Shown here one piece after another: positions 1 to 6,924 of a DNA stretch of 13,243 bases (position 1 is its first letter; every line of letters begins with the position of its first letter). The position numbers and the translations under genes were made by a program. The notes beneath the pieces are model-generated. The model was given only the letters and a program-made list of their open reading frames with translations. It had not been told where the DNA came from and did not search any database. Location of the stretch: contig CAMOEU010000010.1 of assembly GCA_946612575.1 (NCBI GenBank), positions 1 through 13,243 of the forward strand, written 5' to 3'. Source of the stretch: an uncultured Clostridia bacterium. Its GTDB lineage: Bacteria > Bacillota > Clostridia > Christensenellales > UBA1242.

Positions 1-1
1 G

Positions 2-901
2 ACAAAATCAGAAGATTTGATTACAAATATTGGAAAAGAAACCCTAAAAGATATGAAATTGGGCCTTCAAAAAGATTATATCGAACTTTTTGAAGATGAT
101 ATGATCATAGATAAATATGTTGACTCAATTGAAAAGTTTTGCAAAAAGAAGAGATTGGAAAACAGTAAATTTGCAAAGTTTGTTTCAAAGACAATCAAAG
201 ACACTGGGTATTATGCCTACACAATAAATGCAGGACAGGATGGATCTCAACTTCATGAAGAAGATGCAAGACTTGCAGGACTTGTTTTCTGCAGCGATTT
301 CTACAATCGAATGATTAGACAAGCAATAAAACTTGGAGATGTTTCTTTTGAGAAACTCTTGGAGGAAAACAAACAAAAAGATGTTCAAGATTCTTTGGAT
401 TACACTGAATGTTTTGTGGACAATGTAAATGCTTTCCAAAATTATGTAGACATTCTCAAAGGAGAGGGTGCAGAGTTTTTCATCGAACTTGCCAACGAGG
501 CTTATGCAAACGGAAACGATGACTTGATCTATTTTCTAAACGAAACAATCGAACATAAGTGTCGTTTGTCATCGGCAGAACAATTGCAAGATTTTATTGC
601 CGACATTTTGCTTAGTTGGGATATTGAAAATGAGCAACTTATAAAAGCTGAAAAAGTTGTTGAGAGCGGAACTGCTTCACAAGAAGAAAAAACAAAACTA
701 GACAGATGCAGAAGAAAAGAAGAAGCTCAAAGAAAACTTTTTGCATATGTCTTGGAAAACGACTCATTTAAAAACAAAGATTTGATTTTCTATCCAAATG
801 AAAAAGAAATCGTAAACAAAATGGCAAAATATGATATGAAAAGATTCAAAAAAATAGGAGTTTTGAAAAGACAAAACTTTTTTGATGGTGTTTCAAAGTA
901 A
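2..901 (+). CDS. Unrecognised cytoplasmic protein, 5'-truncated by the window edge
   Basis: I do not recognise this protein. The frame is open to the left edge, and the first internal start-like codon (a TTG at 17) has no ribosome site before it, so the gene almost certainly begins outside the window. About 299 residues are visible. They are soluble and charged, with no membrane segment or signal peptide, and look mostly alpha-helical. A Lys/Glu/Arg-rich stretch of about 40 residues lies roughly 60-100 residues before the C-terminus and could form a short coiled coil. No catalytic motif stands out. Codon use (AGA, GGA, ACA, CTT) matches the other genes here. The TAA stop is followed directly by a terminator hairpin, so this is the last gene of its unit. 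The reading frame is secure; the function is unknown. Confidence 0.8.
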   Translation, partial: TKSEDLITNIGKETLKDMKLGLQKDYIELFEDDMIIDKYVDSIEKFCKKKRLENSKFAKFVSKTIKDTGYYAYTINAGQDGSQLHEEDARLAGLVFCSDFYNRMIRQAIKLGDVSFEKLLEENKQKDVQDSLDYTECFVDNVNAFQNYVDILKGEGAEFFIELANEAYANGNDDLIYFLNETIEHKCRLSSAEQLQDFIADILLSWDIENEQLIKAEKVVESGTASQEEKTKLDRCRRKEEAQRKLFAYVLENDSFKNKDLIFYPNEKEIVNKMAKYDMKRFKKIGVLKRQNFFDGVSK

Positions 902-930
902 GAAAACGGCAAAGGCTGTTTTCTTTTTTA
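902..930 (+). terminator. Intrinsic terminator of the first gene
   Basis: A nine-base stem, GAAAACGGC pairing with GCTGTTTTC (one G-T pair), with loop AAAG, is followed by a run of T. It starts one base after the stop codon. Confidence 0.85.
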
Positions 931-950
931 TTTGTGGATAAACGGAAAAA

Positions 951-974
951 TTTTTGCAAATTCGCTTGCAAAAA
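951..974. repeat. Inverted repeat overlapping the tRNA promoter -35
   Basis: TTTTTGCAA and TTGCAAAAA form a perfect nine-base inverted repeat around a six-base spacer. The right arm contains the TTGCAA that would act as the -35 box of the tRNA-Ser promoter. It could be an operator or an A/T-rich coincidence; no T-run follows on the plus strand, so it is not a plus-strand terminator. Confidence 0.4.
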
Positions 975-993
975 GAAAAAAAATATGTATAAT
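966..993 (+). promoter_or_regulatory. Promoter of tRNA-Ser
   Basis: TTGCAA at 966-971 and a perfect TATAAT at 988-993 are separated by 16 bases. Transcription would start near 1000, about 12 bases before the mature tRNA 5' end. Confidence 0.7.
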
Positions 994-1011
994 ATATTAT
1001 GCTTTAAATAT

Positions 1012-1099
1012 GGAGAGTTGGCTGAGCGGTCGAAAGCGGCGGTCTTGAAAACCGTTGTAGTGAAAGCTACCTGGGGTTCGAATCCCTAACTCTCCGCCA
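1012..1099 (+). tRNA. tRNA-Ser (anticodon UGA)
   Basis: The acceptor stem GGAGAGT pairs with ACTCTCC at 1089-1095, followed by discriminator G and an encoded CCA. The D-arm carries GGCTGAGCGGTCGAAAG, typical of serine tRNAs. The anticodon stem GCGGT/ACCGT encloses the loop CTTGAAA, so the anticodon is TGA, reading UCA and related serine codons. A long variable arm (about 1056-1070) is present, as expected for a class II tRNA. The T-arm shows GGTTCGAATCC. The gene has its own promoter and terminator and stands alone. Confidence 0.97.
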
Positions 1100-1104
1100 A
1101 TCGT

Positions 1105-1140
1105 AATGTAAATCTTATGAACTAGGATTTACATTTTTTT
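1105..1140 (+). terminator. Intrinsic terminator after tRNA-Ser
   Basis: A perfect ten-base stem, AATGTAAATC and GATTTACATT, with an 11-base loop, is followed by seven T, starting six bases after the tRNA CCA. Confidence 0.9.
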
Positions 1141-1151
1141 GTTGCAATTTA

Positions 1152-1180
1152 AGGACAAAATCAAAATAGAATGTTATAAT
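1152..1180 (+). promoter_or_regulatory. Promoter of the transporter gene, leaderless geometry
   Basis: A -35-like AGGACA (1152-1157) lies 17 bases before a perfect TATAAT (1175-1180) that also has the extended TGT just upstream. The ATG follows after only seven bases, so the predicted transcript starts at or next to the start codon. No Shine-Dalgarno sequence is present. Confidence 0.65.
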
Positions 1181-1187
1181 AAAAAAT

Positions 1188-2468
1188 ATGAAAGGATTAT
1201 TAAAAAGAATTTATACAAAAGAATACTTATTGTTTTTGGCAATAGGTTTTTTGCCTCTTATTTACAAAGTTTTTCAAATTGCTTTCTTAAATTCGTTTGA
1301 AAATGCAATAAAAATTTTAGGTCAAATGGCTATTATTGAAATTGTATTTAAGATTTTTCAAGAGACGATTATAAATCCATTGTTTAAAATTTTGGGGAAA
1401 AACGATAATGCAGAAGAAACGAAAAATTATTTTGCTAGGAAGTTGCTTGTTGTGTATTCTGCAATATGTCTTGCATTTACATTAGTAATATTTTTATTGA
1501 TTGAACCAATAATGAATATATCTCAAATACCAGCTGAAATTTTTGTGTCTACAAAGTCATTTTTACAAATCATGGTTTTTGTAAATGGTGTTAATGTGAT
1601 TGTTCAATATTTATATACATTCAATATTATAAGCAAAAGCACAAAAAACATTTTTGTTTACTTTTTGATCAGCAGCTTAGCAACATTGATACTGGGGGTT
1701 ATTTTGATACCAAAGTTTACTTTTGGACTTGGTGTGATAGGTTTGGCTGTTTCTATGCTTATCGTGAAGGTGACACAACTTGTTTATTTTATATTCGCTA
1801 TACCAAAAGATGTTAATAAAGAGAAAAAACATTTTGAAATGGGAAAATATATAAAACTTTGCCTTCTTTCCTTTTTTGAAACATTGACACGAAATCTTAC
1901 ATACTATTTTATTGTTTTAGTTTTGTTAAACACTCTCAACAATCAAGATTTATATTTCATTGCAAATGACTTCATTTGGTCGGTGATGCTTATTCCAGCT
2001 CTTGCTCAAAACAATTTAATTAAGCAAAATGTGTCTCAGAATAACAATGAAAGTTTGAGAGATTTTCTTTTAAATAGTGTGTTGATATCTGTTTTTATTT
2101 GTTTTATGATACCTATTGCATTTGTCTTATTTAAATATATATACAAATTTACAAATTATCTTGATTATTTTTTAACACTATTAAAACTTATACCATGCTA
2201 TTTTATCTTTATATTTGACAATGTGATTGAATCTTATTTTATTGCGGTTGGGAAAATGCAATATGTTTTTATCCACACATTTATAACTAACATAATTGTC
2301 TATCTTACAAGCTACATTCTTTTTGTATGTGGAGTGTGGACTGTCACTTTAAATGGAATCATTTTGGTGTTTAGTGCGGGAATGATTTTGTCTAGTGCTT
2401 ACACCATAGGATGTTATGTTTATCAACAACACGGCAAAAAGAATTCTAATTGTGAAAAACAACAATAA
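1188..2468 (+). CDS. MATE/flippase-like membrane transporter (MOP superfamily)
   Basis: The 426-residue protein is almost entirely hydrophobic, with about 12 predicted membrane helices and a short polar tail rich in Asn, Lys and Gln. Length and layout fit the MOP superfamily: MATE cation-coupled exporters and polysaccharide or lipid flippases. The region around residues 270-285 (ALAQNNLIKQN) resembles the interdomain loop of MATE proteins, but no substrate-defining motif can be read. It would move drugs, metabolites or a lipid-linked glycan across the plasma membrane. It sits alone between two terminators. Codon use differs from neighbours, with more TTA leucine and ATA isoleucine codons and a lower apparent GC, hinting at separate ancestry or relaxed selection. 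The ATG at 1188 is chosen because it starts seven bases after the -10 box; no upstream start is possible without running into the promoter. Family placement is moderately sure. Confidence 0.8.
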   Translation: MKGLLKRIYTKEYLLFLAIGFLPLIYKVFQIAFLNSFENAIKILGQMAIIEIVFKIFQETIINPLFKILGKNDNAEETKNYFARKLLVVYSAICLAFTLVIFLLIEPIMNISQIPAEIFVSTKSFLQIMVFVNGVNVIVQYLYTFNIISKSTKNIFVYFLISSLATLILGVILIPKFTFGLGVIGLAVSMLIVKVTQLVYFIFAIPKDVNKEKKHFEMGKYIKLCLLSFFETLTRNLTYYFIVLVLLNTLNNQDLYFIANDFIWSVMLIPALAQNNLIKQNVSQNNNESLRDFLLNSVLISVFICFMIPIAFVLFKYIYKFTNYLDYFLTLLKLIPCYFIFIFDNVIESYFIAVGKMQYVFIHTFITNIIVYLTSYILFVCGVWTVTLNGIILVFSAGMILSSAYTIGCYVYQQHGKKNSNCEKQQ

Positions 2469-2503
2469 ATTGTGTGCATAAAAAACTCGTATTTTGTCAA
2501 GAG

Positions 2504-2540
2504 AAACTGATAAAACCCTAGTGGGATTATCAGTTTTTTT
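2504..2540 (+). terminator. Intrinsic terminator of the transporter gene
   Basis: A ten-base stem (AAACTGATAA with TTATCAGTTT) is extended by an inner CCC/GGG pairing around TAGT and followed by a T run. Confidence 0.9.
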
Positions 2541-2555
2541 ATTTAATGAGTGTAT

Positions 2556-2575
2556 CAACTTTGTTTGACAAGTTG
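2556..2575. repeat. Short inverted repeat around a TTGACA box
   Basis: CAACTT and AAGTTG flank an eight-base centre; together they cover a perfect TTGACA at 2565-2570 upstream of the mechanosensitive-channel operon. A candidate operator, but six-base arms can arise by chance in such AT-rich DNA. Confidence 0.3.
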
Positions 2576-2585
2576 CTTAAAATAA

Positions 2586-2614
2586 TTGCTACAAAATTTT
2601 TTATGTGATAAAAT
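2586..2614 (+). promoter_or_regulatory. Candidate promoter of the MscS operon
   Basis: TTGCTA (2586-2591), a 17-base spacer and TAAAAT (2609-2614) predict a start near 2621, four bases before the ATG. A perfect TTGACA at 2565-2570 is a competing -35, but only a poor -10 (TACAAA, spacer 19) follows it. The string GTGATAAAAT recurs at the aquaporin promoter. Confidence 0.45.
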
Positions 2615-2624
2615 AAAGTCAATT

Positions 2625-3215
2625 ATGGCAAAAAGTGGTTTTCAAAATGATATTGAAGCAAAAAACAATTCCATTGCTCAAAATGGAAGAGTTTTTCTTG
2701 ACAATTTGTCCGTAAACGAGGAAAGTCTTTACAAAAAAAATGATATCAAACCGAAAAACAGTGCTTATGGAAACAATTTGAAAACTGCAAGAAAAATTGA
2801 AAAAGTAAAAAAGAAAAGCGAAACGATTGCTGACATGTTAAAAAAAATTGCAGTGATTGCAGCGGCAGGAACGACTGGAGTTGTTGGAGTTGGAGCGGTT
2901 TTACCTCCGCCAGTGACAGCTGAGATTCAATTCCTGGAAGGATTTGACAATGAAGTTTTTTATGCAGTTGGACTAGATGAGTTTAAAGAGGGTGTGAAAA
3001 TTGTTTTGTATAATGATTTCACAAACAGAGAACAAACAATGGAAAAACAATTTGCTGAAGGTGTTTTTGAAAACTTACAAACAAACATGCAATACACATT
3101 TGTGGTTAAGTATGGCTCAAAGGTGATTGCAAAACAAACACTTGTGACAAAAACAGAGAAACAAACATCTGATGATCCAAATGGAAACGATCCACAAAAC
3201 GGATATAATGGTTAA
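2625..3215 (+). CDS. Single-pass membrane protein with an extracytoplasmic beta-type domain
   Basis: I do not recognise this 196-residue protein. Residues 1-74 are polar and basic, with a Lys/Arg/Glu cluster at about 53-66. Residues 75-93 form one membrane helix rich in Ala, Gly and Val, followed by Pro-Pro-Pro at 94-96. Residues 97-185 show alternating hydrophobic residues and a YTFVVKYGSK segment, like a small beta-sandwich such as an Ig or FnIII fold. The C-terminal tail is rich in Asn, Gly and Asp. By the positive-inside rule the basic N-terminus is cytoplasmic and the beta domain outside. The ATG at 2625 is preferred over an in-frame TTG at 2586, because that TTG lies in the candidate -35 box. 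The gene ends 12 bases before the MscS channel gene, so the two are probably co-transcribed. A role linked to the channel or the envelope is an inference. Confidence 0.75.
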   Translation: MAKSGFQNDIEAKNNSIAQNGRVFLDNLSVNEESLYKKNDIKPKNSAYGNNLKTARKIEKVKKKSETIADMLKKIAVIAAAGTTGVVGVGAVLPPPVTAEIQFLEGFDNEVFYAVGLDEFKEGVKIVLYNDFTNREQTMEKQFAEGVFENLQTNMQYTFVVKYGSKVIAKQTLVTKTEKQTSDDPNGNDPQNGYNG

Positions 3216-3227
3216 AAGGAAGAAAAA

Positions 3228-4406
3228 ATGAAAGAAAACGAAAAGAAAGTTGAGAAGAAACAAACTAGTGTAAAAACAAAGAAGACTGCAGTTAAAGAGA
3301 AAAAAGCAGTCGAGAAAAAGCCTATTGTTATTGAGAAAGATACAAATGTGAAAGATAATAAAGTTGTGGTTAAAAATGGAAGAAAAAAAGCTCAGAAAAA
3401 ACTTGGGCTTGGCACTTGGATTTCTTTGCCTATTTTGTTTGCAATAACTGTTGTGATTTTTGTTTTTGCTCGTCATATTTATGGTGAAGAATCTGTATTT
3501 AACAGAAACATTTCTTCAAATGTTGTGCTCAGCACACTTTACAACAAAATCCCTGCGATGCTGATGACAATTCAAATCATTGCGATTGCTTGGGTTGTTA
3601 GTTTGATAGTTAGATTTCTTCTCACAAAAATTTGGGCAAGAACTTCCAGAGGAAAAACAATTGCAAAACTTTTGAGCAGTTTTGTGAAATATTTGATTGC
3701 CATTATTGCCATTATGATGATTTTAAATGCTTGGGGTGTGGACACAACAACTCTTCTTGCAAGTGCAGGAATTTTGAGTTTGATTATAGGTCTTGGTGCA
3801 CAAAGCCTTATATCTGATATTATTGCAGGTGTGTTTATCGTTTTTGAAGGCGAATTTGAAGTTGGAGACATTGTTATTATTGACGGTTGGAGAGGAACGG
3901 TTGACGAAATCGGTATTCGTACAACAAAAATAATTGACTGGCAAGGAAATATTAAGATTGTAAACAACAGTGCTATTGCTTCAATCATAAACCAATCAAA
4001 AGAACTTTCAATCACAACATGTGTTGTTGGAATTGATTATAGAGAATCTATTCCAAAGGTAGAACTTTTAATCAAAAACAATATCGATAGAATTCGTGCT
4101 GCAATTCCAGAAATTGTTGATGGACCATATTACAAGGGTGTTGACAGTTTGGGAGAGTCAAGTGTAAACCTTCTCTTTATTGCCACAGTTAAGGAAGCGG
4201 ATTTCTATGTTGTTCAAAGAGCATTAAACAGAGAAATCAAATTGATTTTTGATGAAAACAATGTTTGCATTCCATATCCACAAATCACAATCAATGAGCC
4301 TGGAAAGTTTGACAACAAAACAAGTCCTAGACAAAGCAAAAAAGCAAATCAATTTGCGACCGAACAAAGGACTGTTTCAAAGTCTATGGAAGACACAAAC
4401 AACTAA
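3228..4406 (+). CDS. MscS-family mechanosensitive ion channel
   Basis: This 392-residue channel would open under membrane tension and release solutes on hypo-osmotic shock. Residues 1-62 are a Lys/Glu/Val-rich cytoplasmic extension with no fold apparent. Membrane helices lie at about 63-81, 108-130 and 149-168. The family's pore helix follows at about 172-206, Gly/Ala-rich, starting GVDTTTLLASAGI and continuing IIGLGAQSLISDIIAG. Next come the beta-domain signatures FEVGDIVII, GTVDEIGIRTTKI and NNSAI, then the alpha/beta C-terminal domain and a polar tail. The core matches small MscS channels (YggB/YkuT type); the N-terminal extension makes it longer. The start is fixed by AAGGA at 3216-3220, eight bases before the ATG. 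It is the second gene of a bicistronic unit and is followed by a terminator. Family assignment is certain; exact orthology is not. Confidence 0.97.
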   Translation: MKENEKKVEKKQTSVKTKKTAVKEKKAVEKKPIVIEKDTNVKDNKVVVKNGRKKAQKKLGLGTWISLPILFAITVVIFVFARHIYGEESVFNRNISSNVVLSTLYNKIPAMLMTIQIIAIAWVVSLIVRFLLTKIWARTSRGKTIAKLLSSFVKYLIAIIAIMMILNAWGVDTTTLLASAGILSLIIGLGAQSLISDIIAGVFIVFEGEFEVGDIVIIDGWRGTVDEIGIRTTKIIDWQGNIKIVNNSAIASIINQSKELSITTCVVGIDYRESIPKVELLIKNNIDRIRAAIPEIVDGPYYKGVDSLGESSVNLLFIATVKEADFYVVQRALNREIKLIFDENNVCIPYPQITINEPGKFDNKTSPRQSKKANQFATEQRTVSKSMEDTNN

Positions 4407-4410
4407 AAAG

Positions 4411-4435
4411 AAATGGACAGAGATGTCCATTTTTT
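4411..4435 (+). terminator. Intrinsic terminator of the MscS operon
   Basis: AAATGGACA and TGTCCATTT form a nine-base stem with loop GAGA; the T run continues to 4435. It begins four bases after the stop codon. Confidence 0.9.
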
Positions 4436-4458
4436 ATTGCCATAACACGAAGTGAGTG

Positions 4459-4487
4459 TTGACAGATGTTTAGATTTGTTATATCAT
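4459..4487 (+). promoter_or_regulatory. Near-consensus promoter of the HEPN gene, leaderless geometry
   Basis: A perfect TTGACA (4459-4464), exactly 17 bases of spacer and TATCAT (4482-4487) precede the ATG by only six bases. The predicted transcription start falls on the A of the ATG. No Shine-Dalgarno is present. Confidence 0.8.
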
Positions 4488-4493
4488 ATAGAC

Positions 4494-5669
4494 ATGAAAA
4501 AGTTTTATGAAAACAAAGCACAAAGAATAAGTCTAAGTACAAGAATGGGAATCTTGGCAGATTTTTGGCCTTTCTCAAATTCTGAAGAAAAAATCTCTGA
4601 CAAAATTTTTATAAAAATGGCAAAAAAGTATTTGGACTCAAATTATAAGTTTCATGCTGCAGCATTGTGTATGTATGCAAATTTATTGCACACAGGTTTT
4701 TTGAGTGAAAACAACTCTCTTGCACAAAATTTTAAATTGAGTCCAGAGTATTCTGGAAGAAAAATTGAAGGAAGAAAACTTTTGCCACAAAAACCAAAGT
4801 ATAAAAACTACACAAAAGAGCAAATCGATGCAAGAATCGAAGAGATAACAATGCGAGATGTGAGAAATTGTTTCCTGCATGGCAATTTTGATATCAGATG
4901 CAAAAACAGTGTTTTTGATGGAGAATTTGTTTTGTATCCAACTCAATCCGAGATTGTTAGCAAGAAGAAAATAATTGTTTCTTTTGAAGATGTTTTCAAT
5001 AAACTTGGTCTTTATATGCAAGCAAAGGCTTTGGAATTGGCAAAAGAAGAACAGTTAAATTCCATCAAAAGAATAGTTGAGAAAAAAGACAAAGATGAAA
5101 ATGACAAACAAGCCATGAGAGAATTTCAAAAACAAACTCAAGGCAGAATGATGAAAGAGATAATCATTCCAACAACATTTATGGCTCTGACAAGATTTTA
5201 TGCTGACCAAGCAAATGAAGATGATGAAAATATTTTGAAGGGGTTTAAGAATGATTCACTATATATTGAAAATGCTTTGCTTGCTGCAATGCTAACTTAC
5301 AATCAAAATGATTATTACAACACATTTGGAAAAGAATCAAACATTTTTAAAGCAGTGACACTTGTAAGAAATTCGCTTGCACACAATTGGATGGAGTTTT
5401 CAAATGATGGTTCAGAGCAAATTTTGAAGGATCAATACAAAACTGTTTCAACAGAGCTTAAAGACGATTTCGTTTTGGTTTCGATGAAAATGGATATCAT
5501 TGATTCGCAAATGAGAATCAAAAAAAGCAATCCGGAAGCAGAAAATTTCATTGAAGACGACTTTTTGAATACAAAATTTTCTTATGAAGAATTGTATGGT
5601 ATAATGGAAAATATGTATAAAAAAGAGTATGGAGAAGATTTTATGAAAATTGTTTCTAGAGAAAAATAA
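4494..5669 (+). CDS. Tandem-HEPN protein, candidate single-chain ribonuclease
   Basis: The 391-residue soluble protein carries two copies of the HEPN signature R-x4-6-H. The first is RNCFLHGNF (Arg124, His129), the second RNSLAHNW (Arg292, His297), each in a predicted helical half. The halves are joined by a very charged segment at about 184-222. In HEPN families two such motifs meet at a dimer face to form a metal-independent RNase site, as in Cas13, RnlA and many toxins; here one chain could supply both. That the protein cuts RNA is inferred from the motifs only. An in-frame GTG at 4452 would add 14 residues, but those codons overlap the -35 and -10 boxes, so the ATG at 4494 is the start. 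It is a single-gene unit with no antitoxin-like partner visible. Non-catalytic HEPN proteins exist, so activity is open. Confidence 0.8.
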   Translation: MKKFYENKAQRISLSTRMGILADFWPFSNSEEKISDKIFIKMAKKYLDSNYKFHAAALCMYANLLHTGFLSENNSLAQNFKLSPEYSGRKIEGRKLLPQKPKYKNYTKEQIDARIEEITMRDVRNCFLHGNFDIRCKNSVFDGEFVLYPTQSEIVSKKKIIVSFEDVFNKLGLYMQAKALELAKEEQLNSIKRIVEKKDKDENDKQAMREFQKQTQGRMMKEIIIPTTFMALTRFYADQANEDDENILKGFKNDSLYIENALLAAMLTYNQNDYYNTFGKESNIFKAVTLVRNSLAHNWMEFSNDGSEQILKDQYKTVSTELKDDFVLVSMKMDIIDSQMRIKKSNPEAENFIEDDFLNTKFSYEELYGIMENMYKKEYGEDFMKIVSREK

Positions 5670-5692
5670 AAACAGTCAATTTTGACTGTTTT
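5669..5692. terminator. Bidirectional terminator between convergent units
   Basis: AAAACAGTCAA and TTGACTGTTTT form a perfect stem, with T runs on both strands. It touches the stop codon of the HEPN gene on the left and that of the minus-strand membrane protein on the right, so it serves both. Confidence 0.9.
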
Positions 5693-6913
5693 TTATATAC
5701 TTCCCAAAAGCAATAAGAATCCTTCCAAATAGACAATAATTACCGCAACTATAAATATGATTGGCAAAATGTAGTCCAGAGCTTTGAGTTTTGGCTTTCT
5801 AGTGTAAGAGAGAAGGAAGATAAACGGAATTATAAACACAAAGTAGAAATTTGTTCCGATTCCAAGGAGCAAGACCATTGGTTCGACCAACAGCAAAATG
5901 AAGTCAATCAAACATACCACAAAAATAATTATGGATGCGATTATAGAAATTTCGAGAGAACTTCTGTTTGATTTTGAATAGGCTTCATATTCTTGTCTTG
6001 TTCCGCCCATTTTGATAAATTTATGCTTTCTATATTTGATAACAATTGAAAGAGCAAAGAATATTGCATAGAAAGTGAATGATCTACAAGGCATAATAGC
6101 AAGAGCTGCCACAGGAAGTTTTATGAAACTGAGATAGTGCAGAGCATATAGCAATGAAGAACACACTGCAATCAAAACTGGAAAGATCGAACATATTCTG
6201 AAAAGTGTGAGACCTTTTTTTGATTTAATTTTTTGTGGTGTGTAAAAGAAAAAGAAGAAAAACAACGAAAACAATGCAAGATCCACAAAAATATTGTAGT
6301 TTATAATTTTTCCAAAGAAAAGTGATGAAAGTGCATCTGTAAAACTGTTTGCAAGTTCTGGATTGTCTTTAAAGATTATGTTTGACAATCCTCCGACATA
6401 CCTATAATGAATTAGGATAATTGAAAGATAAATAAGTATTGCTATGATAGAATTGATGATAAGATGTGATTTTATATCTTTTTTTGAAGACATAATAATG
6501 CAAAAATTAGCCGTTATGAAAAGTGGCAAAGCAAAGACTGATAGAATTTCCAAAATATTTACCAAACTTTTTGTCCAATCTGGGGGAGTGGTGATTTTGC
6601 AAGCGAGAGAGTAAATAAGATAAACCTGAGCAAAGAGCATAAAGATATATGCAAAAATTCTCACTGTGCGATAAGAAAATGGACCTCTAAATTTTATGTT
6701 TTGTTTTGAAATGAGCCTATCTATTTTTGCTCTTTGATATTCCGGAGTCTTTTTGAGCTCTCTTTTTTGTTTTCTTTGAAGTTTTTTCTCAAGACGAAGT
6801 TGTTTTTTTGTCAAAACAGGTTGTTCTTCTTGGACAACCGTTTCCACAGTTTCTTGGGAAGATGTCTCTGCCAAAACTTCGTTTTCTTCTGTTTGAATTT
6901 TGTTTTCTTCCAT
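5693..6913 (-). CDS. Unrecognised polytopic membrane protein with charged N-terminal tail
   Basis: I do not recognise this 406-residue protein. Residues 2-31 are acidic (Glu/Gln/Thr/Val), and residues 36-70 are strongly basic (KKQLRLEKKLQRKQKR and on), likely a cytoplasmic charged tail or short helix. From about residue 83 there are roughly nine hydrophobic helices, including a run of six Phe before TPQKIKSKK. No transporter or enzyme motif is clear. The gene starts 11 bases after the glycosyltransferase stop, with AAGGA ahead of the ATG, so the two form an operon. This suggests a role with membrane glycolipid or surface glycan synthesis, such as moving or anchoring the product, but that rests on position only. 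The TAA stop abuts a bidirectional terminator. Confidence 0.8.
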   Translation of the reverse strand: MEENKIQTEENEVLAETSSQETVETVVQEEQPVLTKKQLRLEKKLQRKQKRELKKTPEYQRAKIDRLISKQNIKFRGPFSYRTVRIFAYIFMLFAQVYLIYSLACKITTPPDWTKSLVNILEILSVFALPLFITANFCIIMSSKKDIKSHLIINSIIAILIYLSIILIHYRYVGGLSNIIFKDNPELANSFTDALSSLFFGKIINYNIFVDLALFSLFFFFFFYTPQKIKSKKGLTLFRICSIFPVLIAVCSSLLYALHYLSFIKLPVAALAIMPCRSFTFYAIFFALSIVIKYRKHKFIKMGGTRQEYEAYSKSNRSSLEISIIASIIIFVVCLIDFILLLVEPMVLLLGIGTNFYFVFIIPFIFLLSYTRKPKLKALDYILPIIFIVAVIIVYLEGFLLLLGSI

Positions 6914-6924
6914 TTTTTTCCTTT

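Noticed and set aside
1075..1187. Integration site at the tRNA-Ser 3' end
   Set aside because: No second copy of the tRNA 3' sequence and no integrase were found in the window.
933..2277. Replication origin
   Set aside because: Only two dispersed DnaA boxes, one inside a coding region, and no dnaA, dnaN or AT-rich unwinding cluster nearby.
3117..3476. Minus-strand frame rich in Phe, Asn and Cys
   Set aside because: Antisense of the Lys-rich MscS N-terminus; no start signals.
4452..4493. In-frame GTG extension of the HEPN gene by 14 codons
   Set aside because: These codons contain the -35 and -10 boxes, so they are not in the transcript.
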